NCBI GenBank assembly: GCA_034440615.1
Contig: JAOTOM010003684.1
Coordinates: 112,995-176,994, forward strand
DNA: 64,000 bases
From: Ashinkailepas kermadecensis
Lineage: Eukaryota; Arthropoda; Thecostraca; Neolepadidae
Direction of reading: 5' to 3'
The notes beneath the pieces are model-generated. The model searched no databases. It was not told the DNA's origin and was given only the letters and a program-made list of their open reading frames with translations. The translations under genes and the position numbers were made by a program. Position 1 is the stretch's first letter. Each line of letters starts with the position of its first letter. This document shows positions 11,682 through 23,529 of the stretch, piece by piece.

Positions 11682-12810
11682 GTCCGTCTGTGTCCGTGAC
11701 TGTACCTGGCAGCGTCCGTCTGTGTCCGTGACTGTACCTGGCAGCGTCCGTCTGTGTCCGTGACTGTACCTGGCAGCGTCCGTCTGTGTCCGTGACTGCA
11801 CCTGGCAGCGTCCGTCTGTGTCCGTGACTGTACCTGGCAGCGTCCGTCCGTGTCCGTGACTGTATGAGGGAACAGTTTTCCCGGACTGTCTTAGGTGCAG
11901 TCTGAACGGGACAGTGGGAGTGATTTAGCCAGCTTCCAACTGGGCTGCCTCTCCACACTCCACAGCTTCGGACTGGGCTGTTTCTCCACACTCCACAGCT
12001 TCGGACTGGGCTGTTTCTCCACACTGCACAGTCACATCACTCGCCGCTAACTGCCCATTTTGTTGTTGTTTTCATTATTTTCGGGTGTTTTGTTCTTCTA
12101 TTATACTTAGGCTTACTTGGACATAGGTAGGTGTTTATTTGTATGTATGTATATGCATGTGTCTATAGGTGTAGGTGTGCGTTTATCCTGGTGTGTTCGT
12201 GTTTGTAGGCGTGCTTGTGAGTGTTTGTGTGTGTGTGTGTGTGTGCATATATTTAGGCAGATATGTATTGCATTACATTCATCTATTTTTATCCCTATTC
12301 CCTTCATAACCCATTTCACTAAGCGATCCTAGGAGTTCCTTGGTGTTACTAGTTCGTTAACTAGCTGAGGTGCTCACGGAGCTATATCTCCTCCTAACAC
12401 CTCATGGTGGCCTATCTGCAAAAAAAGGTAAAAACATGCATGTGTCACTCGGACTGAGCTAGGCTTCCTATGAATGATGACATTTGCATATCTGTCTGGA
12501 GGCATTCCTGACAGGCTTCCGATAACTGATGACATCCATCTGCGTCTGAAGGCATTCCTGGCAGGCTTCTTATGACTGATGGCATTTGCATCTGCATTTG
12601 CACCAAAACTCCAATTTTGGGTCTGAACACTATTTTAAAATTAAAGAAGAGGTCATTTTCCGACCTGACTCGTCGAGGGCTTTCTAGTGATATTCGGTTC
12701 GCATCCATGCACCGCATAATTTGAAAGTTAGAGGCGGGTCTTAACAACAACACCCTCCCCCACCCCCGAGACGGGGTGTGAGGATCTGACCGGAGGGTTG
12801 AAATAAGTGA
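11682..12810 (-). repeat. Right arm of long inverted repeat
   Basis: This arm is the inverse of 8093-8965 but is longer because three internal motifs are expanded: about six copies of a 31-32-bp unit (gcgtccgtctgtgtccgtga, then ctgtacctggca) at 11682-11860, an extra copy of the ctccacagcttcggactggg unit near 11985, and two extra copies of a unit around ggcattcctgacaggcttcc at 12480-12570. The left arm has one or two copies of each. The outer end falls near gaaataagtg at 12803-12812. Confidence 0.9.
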
Positions 12811-12814
12811 TCGA

Positions 12815-14440
12815 TTCAGCTCAAGGTCCGGAAATATGCTTAGTGCAAAGGCATGTAATCTACTTTCGTGACTGGAGGACGCCGCTAATATGCTTCCACA
12901 TCGGTTGACAAGCTGAAACCAAACTGATCAACAGCCTCCGCAGAAATTCACATCTTGGATTCCAAACTAGCGCCCGCATGCTGCCTTCTTCCACGGCGAG
13001 TCGGCGTCGCCTTTGAGCCCGTCCACGTGTCGAGTCGTGAATGGCCAGGGCTGGCTGGTCTTCCGCCTGAGGCGGAGCCACCCTCCCAAATCAAAGCTGG
13101 CCGGCCGTTTTTTCCTCGGGTGTCATCCATCGTTACCAACGGCTGCCACCTTTTGAATGTGACAGGTCGGTGGGCAGGGTGGCTGACAAAACACAACCTC
13201 CAGGTTCATCCGGAATGGTTATGGCCTCCAGAATAATGCCGTTCCGCGGCTGAGGATATGAAAAGGGCCGAGACCACTGAACAAACGACAGGGGCGTCCG
13301 CAGGAGTACTGAACAGGGGCGGCCATACAGGCGGACATAGGAGCAGTGATTCAAGGAGGCGGGCGTCGGGACACTGAACCAACGGAACGACTACGGCAAC
13401 ATTTGGCATAACTAGACGGAGAACCCCAAAGCTGACTGGATAAAATGTGAGAGAGAGGTGCACGCTGAATATAACGAAGTTGGAAAAGAGCGAAAAGGAG
13501 GAAAAGATGGCACAGCGCGCTAAGGCAAAAACAAGCGGCCATGCTGGCCGGCAAGGGCCTCCCGCTCAGCGGACTGAATAACCCACAGACAGTGCATCAG
13601 TTAGAACAATGCATATGTCAGCTAAGTTCCGTACCGGCAGACTGGTGTCGCAATCATCCTGCGGGGCTTCGGCTGTGATGATGGGGGGGGGGGACAGTCC
13701 ACCGGAAATGACGCCAGATGTACTGAGAATGTAGGGACTGAGAGCCCAGGCACGATCATGATCACGGCCGGCCAACGTTTTGATCGGTCTCACGGATGTA
13801 TATCCGGGCTTTCGACCGGTCGTCTGCAACTTCATTGTAACATACCAAGAAACGAAATTTCCAGATACGTATTTCTAAAATCGTAATGATCGTGCACATT
13901 CTGGGAACCATTAATTGTGATCATTAATGGATGCTTGAGTTATTAGATATCTCAGGTTCCTCACTGTCATCACTAAAAAACCTTAAGATTAATAAAAGCC
14001 AGATCAAGACGGAGTAGACGCAACAAGCTATAGTAAAGATGAGCCATTCACGTTGCTTTTATGGCAGATGATGACACGAGCTCCACAATCATCAACTGTT
14101 GTGGGTGCAGGTGGTGGAATGGCGATATCTACACATTTAGACCGACTTTTTCCATGAACGCCTATAAACGGAGTGTTCAATATCAAGATAGTTGGAGAGC
14201 AATGCATCCCGTCCGCCAGCCCTGTTCCAGGGGACGCATCCCCTCCGCCAGCCCTGTGGCGAAGCACATGCATAATGGGAAGGTTTGAGGAATGAAGAAC
14301 TTTGAGTGGATTTCTGATTTCGATCTGGACTTCTGAACCTGGTAGTGGTATGATATAATAGCTAGATATACGGTGCGGCATTTGACAGATTATTGGATGT
14401 TAAATTAATCAAAGCATAATAGTCCCTATCTCGTTATTGC
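12815..14440. other. Anonymous intergenic sequence
   Basis: Mixed GC content, with a G run at 13683-13693 and a two-copy 27-bp repeat (cgtccgccagccctgt / cctccgccagccctgt) at 14205-14265. The open frames are short, differ on both strands and show no family motif. I see no gene here. Confidence 0.5.
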
Positions 14441-14720
14441 AGTGTATTGGGGATTCAAGAGGTTTTCTTTCTTCACCAACAGGGTAGTAGAACATTGGAA
14501 CCAGCTGCCAGAAACCATTGTCAGTAGCAGCACACTGAACGTCTTTAAAAACAGCATAGACACTCATTATAAGAAAAGAGGGCTTGCTTTTCAGTATTCC
14601 AGGGTGGGCTGATCAACAGATTTGTTGGGCAACTGGTTCAGTGTCCAGAGTGCAACCAAGAAGGACCCTTGTGGCTCATAGTTGCATTTATATTTTGTCT
14701 TTATGTCTAAGAGGTGACAA
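14440..14720 (+). pseudogene. LINE 3' end fragment
   Basis: The plus strand encodes FFTNRVVEHWNQLPE, the C-terminal RT signature also present at the end of the LINE at 3036-6040, followed by NVFKNSIDTHYKKRG and a stop near 14605. A short 3' UTR ends around ggacccttgtggctcatag. The rest of the element is absent, as expected of a 5'-truncated insertion. Confidence 0.8.
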
Positions 14721-14934
14721 GGTTATTAACCTAGGCATCTTAAGAAATGTTAGCAATAATGTTTTTGGCTATGAATTTGCATGTCAATGCAAAAAGAAAA
14801 TATTGATAGGAGCAGACTCATCGTCCATTCATGTTTCAGAGTGAACAACGCCTATTATATAAACTACAAAAATATACCAAAATTAATCGTGCTACTTTAC
14901 ATGCAAAAACCTGCATTGAAAAACTGATCTTTTG

Positions 14935-15350
14935 ACGTGGCTTCAGTTCCTTTCGACCGGGGCCGAACCGGGCTCGGTCACCTCCTGGCGGACTCGGGCT
15001 TCAGTCGCAAAATGTGTGCTATTTACCACCTCCAGCGTCCACCATTTGCCGCGCCGACAGTCGATGGGACGCCTGGGGTCGCATCCGGGCCGCCGACCGT
15101 CCGCTAACCTGAAACCAACGCCGCCGCACAGGGCAGAGGGGATGGGAGGGGACGGCGAGCGCAGGGAGGGGCAGGGGGAGAGCGGGGGTCGCCGGTCGGA
15201 CGCGGTGGAATGTGTCCGGGCGTGGGCAGCTGGCGCCAGATGGTAATCCCCCACCCCTCCAGCACTTCCCCACGCCGCTGCGGCGGGGGAGCGTGGCTGG
15301 CGGCCGGCCAGGGTACAGGTGGCCTCCACCGGTCAGCCAGCCGGGCACGG
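14935..15350. other. CpG-rich patch of unknown role
   Basis: An abrupt change from AT-rich sequence to about 400 bp of CpG-rich sequence. Overlapping frames are open on both strands, which follows from composition. It could be a promoter-associated island or a piece of GC-rich coding sequence, but I find no family motif and no splice sites that decide. Confidence 0.35.
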
Positions 15351-15354
15351 CCTC

Positions 15355-15745
15355 GTCAGATCGTGATCCTCATCAGACTCATGAGATCGTGATCCTCATC
15401 AGAATCAGCACATGGTGATCCTCATCATCCTCATCACATGGTGATCCTCATCATCAGCCTCTTCAGATGGTGATCCTCATCATACTCATGATATCGTGAT
15501 CTTGATCACCAGCCTCATCAGATCGTGATCCTCACATCAGCCTCATCAGATGGTGATGCTCACATCAGCCTCATCAGATTGTGATCCTCGTCAGCCTCAT
15601 CAGATCGTGATCCTTATCAGCCTCATCATATCGTGATCCTCGTCAACCTCATCAGATCGTGATCCTCGTCACCCTCATCATATCGTGATCCTCGTCAGCC
15701 TCATCATATCGTGATCTTCGTCAGCATCATCAGATCGTGCCGGCA
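15355..15745. repeat. About 27-bp minisatellite (ATCGTGATCCTC)
   Basis: Roughly fourteen imperfect units around cctcatcagatcgtgatcct, with spacing variation and cagatggtgat variants. Imperfection throughout suggests an older array. Confidence 0.9.
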
Positions 15746-15789
15746 CCGAACAGATTCCTCAGAGCAGGTGGCAGCGGCGGCATCGGCGT

Positions 15790-15873
15790 CACCAGCACCA
15801 GTCACATGGGCGCAAAATGACCAATGCAGTCGACGCGCCCTAAAGCACAAATCCACCACCAGCACCAGTGACA
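15790..15873 (+). mobile_element. Ultra-short retroelement (50 bp) with 17-bp TSD
   Basis: The insert 15807-15856 starts tgggcgcaaaatgacc, contains gcagtcgacgcgccctaaag and ends caaatccac. It lies between caccagcaccagtcaca (15790-15806) and caccagcaccagtgaca (15857-15873), a 17-bp duplication with one mismatch. GGGCGC and GCGCCC pair as a hairpin. Same family as 5011-5068 and 55148-55207. Nearby CACCAG-rich sequence is simple, so the TSD is somewhat less secure here. Confidence 0.75.
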
Positions 15874-15874
15874 A

Positions 15875-17189
15875 GAGTCACCAGCACCAGCACCAGGGAT
15901 CCTGGCGGTGTCACCAAGCTCGTCCTGAACTCTCGGATATATTTCACTGATAATTGTACGCATGTGCTTACAGTCCATCTACGGGTAATAACAGTGTTAA
16001 TTTATGGCTGTTTACCTCCAGCCATGTCGAGATGTCGAGGGGGAAACAACTGTATCAGAATATTGACAGTATATCACAGTAATTTTACAGACAGATGTAC
16101 ACCAATTATCGAAGTAAACCTTCAACAGTTCCATCTGGTATCATATAACGAAGTGCAGTAAATGCTGACAGCGGTACAAAGATTTCAAGACCATATATGA
16201 CTGGAGCATCTCTCATTATTAACAAGCACTTCAATGCAAAATTATAATCCCAGTCTTATGATTAGGTATCTGCGATACTCATCCTCGGTCGCTTAGCAAC
16301 ATAGCACACATTAACCACTAACAGTAATCGACAACACGTATGTACATTCATTCGGTATGGACGCCAAGCAGAACTCAAAAATGACGTGTGGCGTTAAAAT
16401 TTGGTTCGATTCGGGCCGCTGCAGACTGGCGAGTTGGGTTAGCCACTACACTGTGTCACTAATGTTGTATTTGTGTTTTGCATTTATTTGTTTCATCGTC
16501 GACGGGCAATCCCGTATATAGGTCAAGTCATGAATACACGCATACATGTACACGGTCTTAATACAGCGAATCACGGGCATGAATATTACCAAACAGTCGG
16601 CACATATTCAGTCACACTTCCCCGGAACGTACAGAAAGTGTCATGGAAAAAAATAATCAACCAGACACCTTCTAAGGTATTCGTTTACTGTTCGAGCCAT
16701 CCTCTCAAATAGTCCGTCCCTTGCAGCGTACACGCGTGCATGAATGAGACACGTGGAAGAGGGGAAGCTAGCGAACGATTCGCGCCGGCGTAGACGGTGA
16801 GAATGAAGTTGGAAGACGGTGAGAATGAAGAATGGCGAGTCAATCCTGTCGTGGAGCACATTGCGGACGAACATGCTACGCTGCACCCTACGTGTCTTCA
16901 GTGTAATCGCTTTTCGTGCTGTTGTTAGGGTTCAGAGGCGGATCAATTGCATGGCCTATGTAACGCCAGTGTAATCATTTTGAAATCACAAATCGTCGCA
17001 AGGTACTTTGCCGTGATATGTCGCAAAGAAATACCACTCGCAATGCTAGGTGAAGCTTTCCTTATATGAAGGCGGATATTTCTGATGTTTCTGTTTTGTA
17101 TTTTGCGGCGCATCCGTTCATAAAATAGTGCACCCGTTTATGTTGATGATTCGGAATTTAACACGCTGCATCACCTCCGCCTGAAAGGT
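15875..17189. other. Anonymous spacer before the satellite
   Basis: No gene recognised. The longest frames (79-97 codons) have no motif. A small repeated phrase, gacggtgagaatgaag, occurs twice near 16794-16828. Confidence 0.45.
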
Positions 17190-20100
17190 GCACATATACT
17201 GAGTCTGTTCTATGTTGGGTACCGTCGCTAATGACAAGGTATCTGCACATATACTGAGTCTGTTCTATGTTGGGTACCGTCGCTAATGACAAGGTATCTG
17301 CACATGTACTGAGTCTGTTCTATGTTGGGTGCCGTCGCTAATGACAAGGTATCTGCACATATACTGAGTCTGTTCTATGTTGGGTACCGTCGCTAATGAC
17401 AAGGTATCTGCACATATACTGAGTCTGTTCTATGTTGGGTACCGTCGCTAATGACAAGGTATCTGCACATATACTGAGTCTGTTCTATGTTGGGTGCCGT
17501 CGCTAATGACAAGGTATCTGCACATGTACTGAGTCTGTTCTATGCTGGGTGCCGTCGCTAATGACAAGGTATCTGCACATGTACTGAGTCTGTTCTATGT
17601 TGGGTACCGTCGCTAATGACAAGGTATCTGCACATATACTGAGTCTGTTCTATGTTGGGTACCGTCGCTAATGACAAGGTATCTGCACATGTACTGAGTC
17701 TGTTCTATGTTGGGTACCGTCGCTAATGACAAGGTATCTGCACATATACTGAGTCTGTTCTATGTTGGGTACCGTCGCTAATGACAAGGTATCTGCACAT
17801 ATACTGAGTCTGTTCTATGTTGGGTACCGTCGCTAATGACAAGGTATCTGCACATATACTGAGTCTGTTCTATGTTGGGTACCGTCGCTAATGACAAGGT
17901 ATCTGCACATATACTGAGTCTGTTCTATGTTGGGTGCCGTCGCTAATGACAAGGTATCTGCACATGTACTGAGTCTGTTCTATGCTGGGTGCCGTCGCTA
18001 ATGACAAGGTATCTGCACATGTACTGAGTCTGTTCTATGTTGGGTGCCGTCGCTAATGACAAGGTATCTGCACATATACTGAGTCTGTTCTATGTTGGGT
18101 ACCGTCGCTAATGACAAGGTATCTGCACATATACTGAGTCTGTTCTATGTTGGGTACCGTCGCTAATGACAAGGTATCTGCACATGTACTGAGTCTGTTC
18201 TATGTTGGGTACCGTCGCTAATGACAAGGTATCTGCACATATACTGAGTCTGTTCTATGTTGGGTACCGTCGCTAATGACAAGGTATCTGCACATATACT
18301 GAGTCTGTTCTATGTTGGGTACCGTCGCTAATGACAAGGTATCTGCACATATACTGAGTCTGTTCTATGTTGGGTGGCTAATGAAAGGTATTGCATGTAC
18401 TGTCTGTTCTATGTTGGGTGCCGTCGCTAATGACAAGGTATCTGCACATGTACTGAGTCTGTTCTATGTTGGGTGCCGTCGCTAATGACAAGGTATCTGC
18501 ACATGTACTGAGTCTGTTCTATGTTGGGTACCGTCGCTAATGACAAGGTATCTGCACATATACTGAGTCTGTTCTATGTTGGGTACCGTCGCTAATGACA
18601 AGGTATCTGCACATGTACTGAGTCTGTTCTATGTTGGGTACCGTCGCTAATGACAAGGTATCTGCACATATACTGAGTCTGTTCTATGTTGGGTACCGTC
18701 GCTAATGACAAGGTATCTGCACATGTACTGAGTCTGTTCTATGTTGGGTGCCGTCGCTAATGACAAGGTATCTGCACATATACTGAGTCTGTTCTATGTT
18801 GGGTACCGTCGCTAATGACAAGGTATCTGCACATGTACTGAGTCTGTTCTATGTTGGGTGCCGTCGCTAATGACAAGGTATCTGCACATGTACTGAGTCT
18901 GTTCTATGTTGGGTACCGTCGCTAATGACAAGGTATCTGCACATGTACTGAGTCTGTTCTATGTTGGGTGCCGTCGCTAATGACAAGGTATCTGCACATG
19001 TACTGAGTCTGTTCTATGTTGGGTACCGTCGCTAATGACAAGGTATCTGCACATGTACTGAGTCTGTTCTATGTTGGGTACCGTCGCTAATGACAAGGTA
19101 TCTGCACATGTACTGAGTCTGTTCTATGTTGGGTACCGTCGCTAATGACAAGGTATCTGCACATGTACTGAGTCTGTTCTATGTTGGGTACCGTCGCTAA
19201 TGACAAGGTATCTGCACATGTACTGAGTCTGTTCTATGTTGGGTACCGTCGCTAATGACAAGGTATCTGCACATGTACTGAGTCTGTTCTATGTTGGGTA
19301 CCGTCGCTAATGACAAGGTATCTGCACATGTACTGAGTCTGTTCTATGTTGGGTACCGTCGCTAATGACAAGGTATCTGCACATGTACTGAGTCTGTTCT
19401 ATGTTGGGTACCGTCGCTAATGACAAGGTATCTGCACATGTACTGAGTCTGTTCTATGTTGGGTACCGTCGCTAATGACAAGGTATCTGCACATGTACTG
19501 AGTCTGTTCTATGTTGGGTACCGTCGCTAATGACAAGGTATCTGCACATGTACTGAGTCTGTTCTATGTTGGGTACCGTCGCTAATGACAAGGTATCTGC
19601 ACATGTACTGAGTCTGTTCTATGTTGGGTACCGTCGCTAATGACAAGGTATCTGCACATGTACTGAGTCTGTTCTATGTTGGGTACCGTCGCTAATGACA
19701 AGGTATCTGCACATGTACTGAGTCTGTTCTATGTTGGGTGCCGTCGCTAATGACAAGGTATCTGCACATATACTGAGTCTGTTCCATGTTGGGTGCCGTC
19801 GCTAATGACAAGGTATCTGCACATGTACTGAGTCTGTTCCATGTTGGGTACCGTCGCTAATGACAAGGTATCTGCACATGTACTGAGTCTGTTCTATGCT
19901 GGGTGCCGTCGCTAATGACAAGGTATCTGCACATGTACTGAGTCTGTTCTATGTTGGGTACCGTCGCTAATGACAAGGTATCTGCACATATACTGAGTCT
20001 GTTCTATGTTGGGTACCGTCGCTAATGACAAGGTATCTGCACATGTACTGAGTCTGTTCTATGTTGGGTGCCGTCGCTAATGACAAGGTATCTGCACATG

Positions 20101-20972
20101 TACTGAGTCTGTTCTATGTTGGGTACCGTCGCTAATGACAAGGTATCTGCACATGTACTGAGTCTGTTCTATGCTGGGTGCCGTCGCTAATGACAAGGTA
20201 TTTGCACATGTACTGAGTCTGTTCTATGTTGGGTACCGTCGCTAATGACAAGGTATCTGCACATATACTGAGTCTGTTCTATGCTGGGTACCGTCGCTAA
20301 TGACAAGGTATCTGCACATATACTGAGTCTGTTCCATGTTGGGTACCGTCGCTAATGACAAGGTATTTGCACATGTACTGAGTCTGTTCTATGTTGGGTA
20401 CCGTCGCTAATGACAAGGTATCTGCACATATACTGAGTCTGTTCCATGTTGGGTACCGTCGCTAATGACAAGGTATCTGCACATATACTGAGTCTGTTCT
20501 ATGTTGGGTACCGTCGCTAATGACAAGGTATCTGCACATATACTGAGTCTGTTCCATGTTGGGTACCGTCGCTAATGACAAGGTATCTGCACATGTACTG
20601 AGTCTGTTCTATGTTGGGTACCGTCGCTAATGACAAGGTATCTGCACATATACTGAGTCTGTTCCATGTTGGGTACCGTCGCTAATGACAAGGTATCTGC
20701 ACATGTACTGAGTCTGTTCTATGTTGGGTACCGTCGCTAATGACAAGGTATCTGCACATGTACTGAGTCTGTTCTATGTTGGGTGCCGTCGCTAATGACA
20801 AGGTATCTGCACATGTACTGAGTCTGTTCTATGTTGGGTGCCGTCGCTAATGACAAGGTATCTGCACATGTACTGAGTCTGTTCTATGTTGGGTGCCGTC
20901 GCTAATGACAAGGTATCTGCACATGTACTGAGTCTGTTCTATGTTGGGTGCCGTCGCTAATGACAAGGTATC
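17190..20972. repeat. 55-bp satellite array, about 69 units
   Basis: Units start gcacatatactgagtctgtt and contain tatgttgggtaccgtcgcta and atgacaaggtatct; the spacing is exactly 55 bp over nearly all of 3.8 kb. Variation is confined to a few two-state positions (cacata/cacatg, ggtacc/ggtgcc, ttctatg/ttccatg, atgttgg/atgctgg). One short, corrupted unit lies at about 18376-18410. Units between about 19000 and 19720 are almost uniform, which indicates local homogenisation. The last unit joins unique sequence at 20972. No promoter or ORF logic is visible. Confidence 0.97.
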
Positions 20973-21180
20973 TTCTGGCAGCAGATGCTTCATCGGCAGC
21001 TACGGCATCACCGACAGATGTGTGAACGGTCGCCTGTGCGTTCTCCCAGTGGTACTCTTGTACGACGCCTTGAACCACAACGAAATAGTTATCGTAAAAG
21101 TATCCCATGATTATCACGTCATCAGGTGGAAGCCCAAACTTTAAGCTCTTGAGGTAGATGTTCTGGGCGTGCGCTAAGTA
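20973..21180. other. Unique flank of the satellite
   Basis: Directly after the last satellite unit the plus strand stays open for about 55 codons to a TAA near 21142, ending in HDYHVIRWKPKL. The frame includes part of a satellite unit, has no family motif and no start of its own outside the repeat, so I do not call a gene. Confidence 0.3.
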
Positions 21181-21365
21181 GTGGCGCCATGCCAGATGGG
21201 CGCGTGATAAGTAGTGGCGCCATGTCAGATGGGCGTACGTTAAGTAATGGCGCCATGTCAGATGGGCGTACGTTAAGTGGTGGCGCCATGTCAGATGGGC
21301 GTACGTTAAGTGGTGGCGCCATGTCAGATAGGCGTACGGTAAGTAGTGGCGCCATGTCAGATGTT
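21181..21365. repeat. 33-bp minisatellite
   Basis: Six units containing gtggcgccatgtcagatggg and cgtacgttaagt. Units of 33 bp keep the frame open on both strands without biological meaning. Confidence 0.9.
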
Positions 21366-21375
21366 TTTCTTCTCA

Positions 21376-21620
21376 CACTCATAAAGTCATAAAGTGTTTA
21401 GACTTAATAAGAGCCACAAGGGCCCGTCCAGTTAAGTCTATAAATGGAAGATACCATAACCCTGGTAAAAAGACCCACCCCAACCATCACCACATCCTAA
21501 ATAAACCATCCAACAACATTCCACACACCTATCAATGCCTATCTACCCAAGCTATCCAGCCCTATTCCCTTGATCCCTCTTAACACATGTGGATTGAATG
21601 CCTAACCAATAATTTTCCAA
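21376..21620 (-). mobile_element. LINE 3' tail fragment, inverted
   Basis: Read on the minus strand this is the same 3' UTR as in 2027-2345 and 22989-23335, ending at the cataaagtcataaagtg side near 21380. It is truncated near 21620 and followed by unrelated sequence, then by a plus-strand copy of the same family at 22440. Confidence 0.8.
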
Positions 21621-22080
21621 GTGCATATAAGGTGTATAAATTCCCTAGGTTCAGTAACCACTTTTTAATTGTTCAAAAGTTGTGCAGAAGGCGGATGGGA
21701 ATAGGGGTGAAGGGAGTGGGCGTGACGCTAGTTGGTGACTTAAATCATGCTTATAAATGTGGAATCAAGTCAAGTCCTACAGTTATATAGTCATGACGTG
21801 GTACGGCTTAATCAGAGATTAAGCCTATAAATGGATGATATCATAAGATGATTCAAGAAAACTGGACACTCGTAACTAATGTTATATCCTGAATTTCAAA
21901 GAAACTATCCTCCCCATTGTTGTTGCCTTAGCCGATCTCTTCAGCATCACGTGTCCGGAGATCACGTGATGCATAACGTGTCTGAATCTATCGCAAGGTA
22001 TGCATGTTACGGGTATAATTTTCAGTCTATAAGCGTGACTTAAACAACTACTAGTGCTGTTATTATTTAATTGGACAAGT
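21621..22080. other. Anonymous spacer
   Basis: No gene or repeat is recognised between the inverted LINE tail and the inverted pair that starts at 22083. Confidence 0.4.
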
Positions 22081-22082
22081 AA

Positions 22083-22165
22083 AATACAGATTATAATGGC
22101 ACAAGATGATATATTCGAAACATGAACACCAATGTTTCGGCTTTATGCCTTGATCATGGTGACCC
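22083..22165 (-). repeat. Left arm of inverted pair with ribozyme-like motif
   Basis: Reverse complement of 23338-23418 with several differences. Both contain ggcataaagccgaaac and atatatcatcttgtgccatt on the corresponding strand. In this arm the expected CTGATGA is changed to ATGATCA, so a hammerhead core would be inactive. Confidence 0.75.
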
Positions 22166-22439
22166 TGATCACCCTCAAAGCACAGAACAACTGCTCAAAG
22201 CACTCTTTGATCTAATTAGCTAACTAATAAAGGTATGAACAATTATTGGTATTATTGCAGATCAAGGTACAGTTTGATTCTTTGGAAATTTTATTTTGAA
22301 TGCCGGGTATTTTAGCGTGAATGGGACTGTGCGACTACTCATTTTCTCTGCAAATGATTACTTTTCATTTGGCAAAGAAATACACGAGCATAATCTTCAC
22401 TCTACAAATATAGTCAATGGTGTATAATTGTCCTTAACC

Positions 22440-23335
22440 TTGACCAGATGTATGAGGCTATGCATCTGGGGTCTGTAGGTGAGACTTTCAGATATACAAT
22501 GGGAGGGAGGGAACTGGATGTTATTGAAGAGGAAAGAGACTTAGGTGTGTTGGTTTCAAAAGACATTAAAGCAGAAAAACAATGTATCTCAGCTAGGAAC
22601 TCAGAATGCTGGGACTCATTAATAGACGTGTGAGATATAAGAGCGAGGAAGTAATTAAAAACTGTACCTTGCATATGTACGACCCCACTTTGAATATTCG
22701 ATACAAGCATGGAGCCACTACATATAAAAATATATAGATATGTTAGAAAGAGTGCAGCGCAAAGCCACTACACTCATCAGTGGAATAGGTAACTTAGAAT
22801 ATGGAGAAAGGCTTATGACATTATATATGTACTCACTCAAGTATAGGAGATTACAGGTCTTCAGTCAAAGGGTTGTTGAACAGTGGAATGGGCTGCCTGC
22901 TGATGTTGTGGGGAGTTCCTCATTGAATGTATTTAAATGTAGGGTGAACAAATTTTTTAGACAGGAAAATCTTGTTTTTGAGTTCTAATTTGTGATGAAT
23001 GGGATGAGATGACATGATGAGCTAAGCAAGTGTGCACGGCACAGACCCCTTTAAGCAGACGTGGATGCAGTTTGAAAATTATTGGTAAGGCATTCAATCC
23101 ACATGTGTTAAGAGAAATCAAGGGAATAGGGCTGGATAGCTCGGGTATACAGGCATTGATAGGTTTGTGGGATATTGGTGGATGTTTTTTTGTAGGATGT
23201 GGTGATGGTTGGGGTGGGTATTTTTATCGGGATTATGGTATCTTCCATTTACAGACTTAACTGGGTGTGCCCTTGTGGCTCTTATTGCGGCTCTTATCTT
23301 GTGCCTTAAGTCTAAACACTTTATGATTTTATGAC
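22440..23335 (+). pseudogene. LINE 3' region, degenerate copy
   Basis: Plus-strand remnant of the family seen at 471-2345. 22448-22633 matches the RT thumb region (GGRELDVIEEERDLGVLVSK). 22740-22988 matches the C-terminus (LERVQRKATTLISGIGNLEY, SQRVVEQWNGLP). About 140 bp that the minus-strand copy at 23968-24255 keeps is deleted between LKYRRL and QVFSQ. The 3' UTR runs 22989-23335. Confidence 0.85.
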
Positions 23336-23337
23336 TT

Positions 23338-23418
23338 TGTGACCCTGATGAAGGCATAAAGCCGAAACATTTGTGTTCATTTTTTAAATATATCATCTTG
23401 TGCCATTGTAATCTGTAT
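23338..23418 (+). other. Hammerhead-like core in right arm of inverted pair
   Basis: CTGATGA (23345-23351) is followed by a three-base stem GGC/GCC (23353-23355 with 23361-23363), GAAA (23364-23367), and a possible stem III ACA/TGT (23367-23369 with 23374-23376) before T. This is the order of a hammerhead ribozyme core. Stem I is not obvious, so activity is doubtful. Such cores are known from the terminal repeats of Penelope-like elements. Confidence 0.4.
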
Positions 23419-23529
23419 CTTACCGACTAGTATCAACCCCACCTGACACCTCAATTCCTATATCCCTACCGCACGGCTTTTAACTGAAATGTAAAATGTT
23501 TACACCTAATTAAGTCATCTATTGAGTTA

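Noticed and set aside
17190..20972. CRISPR array
   Set aside because: There are no variable spacers; the whole 55-bp unit repeats, and the context is eukaryotic.
20902..21144. A small gene beginning in the last satellite unit
   Set aside because: Its start and first codons are satellite sequence and the remainder has no recognisable family.
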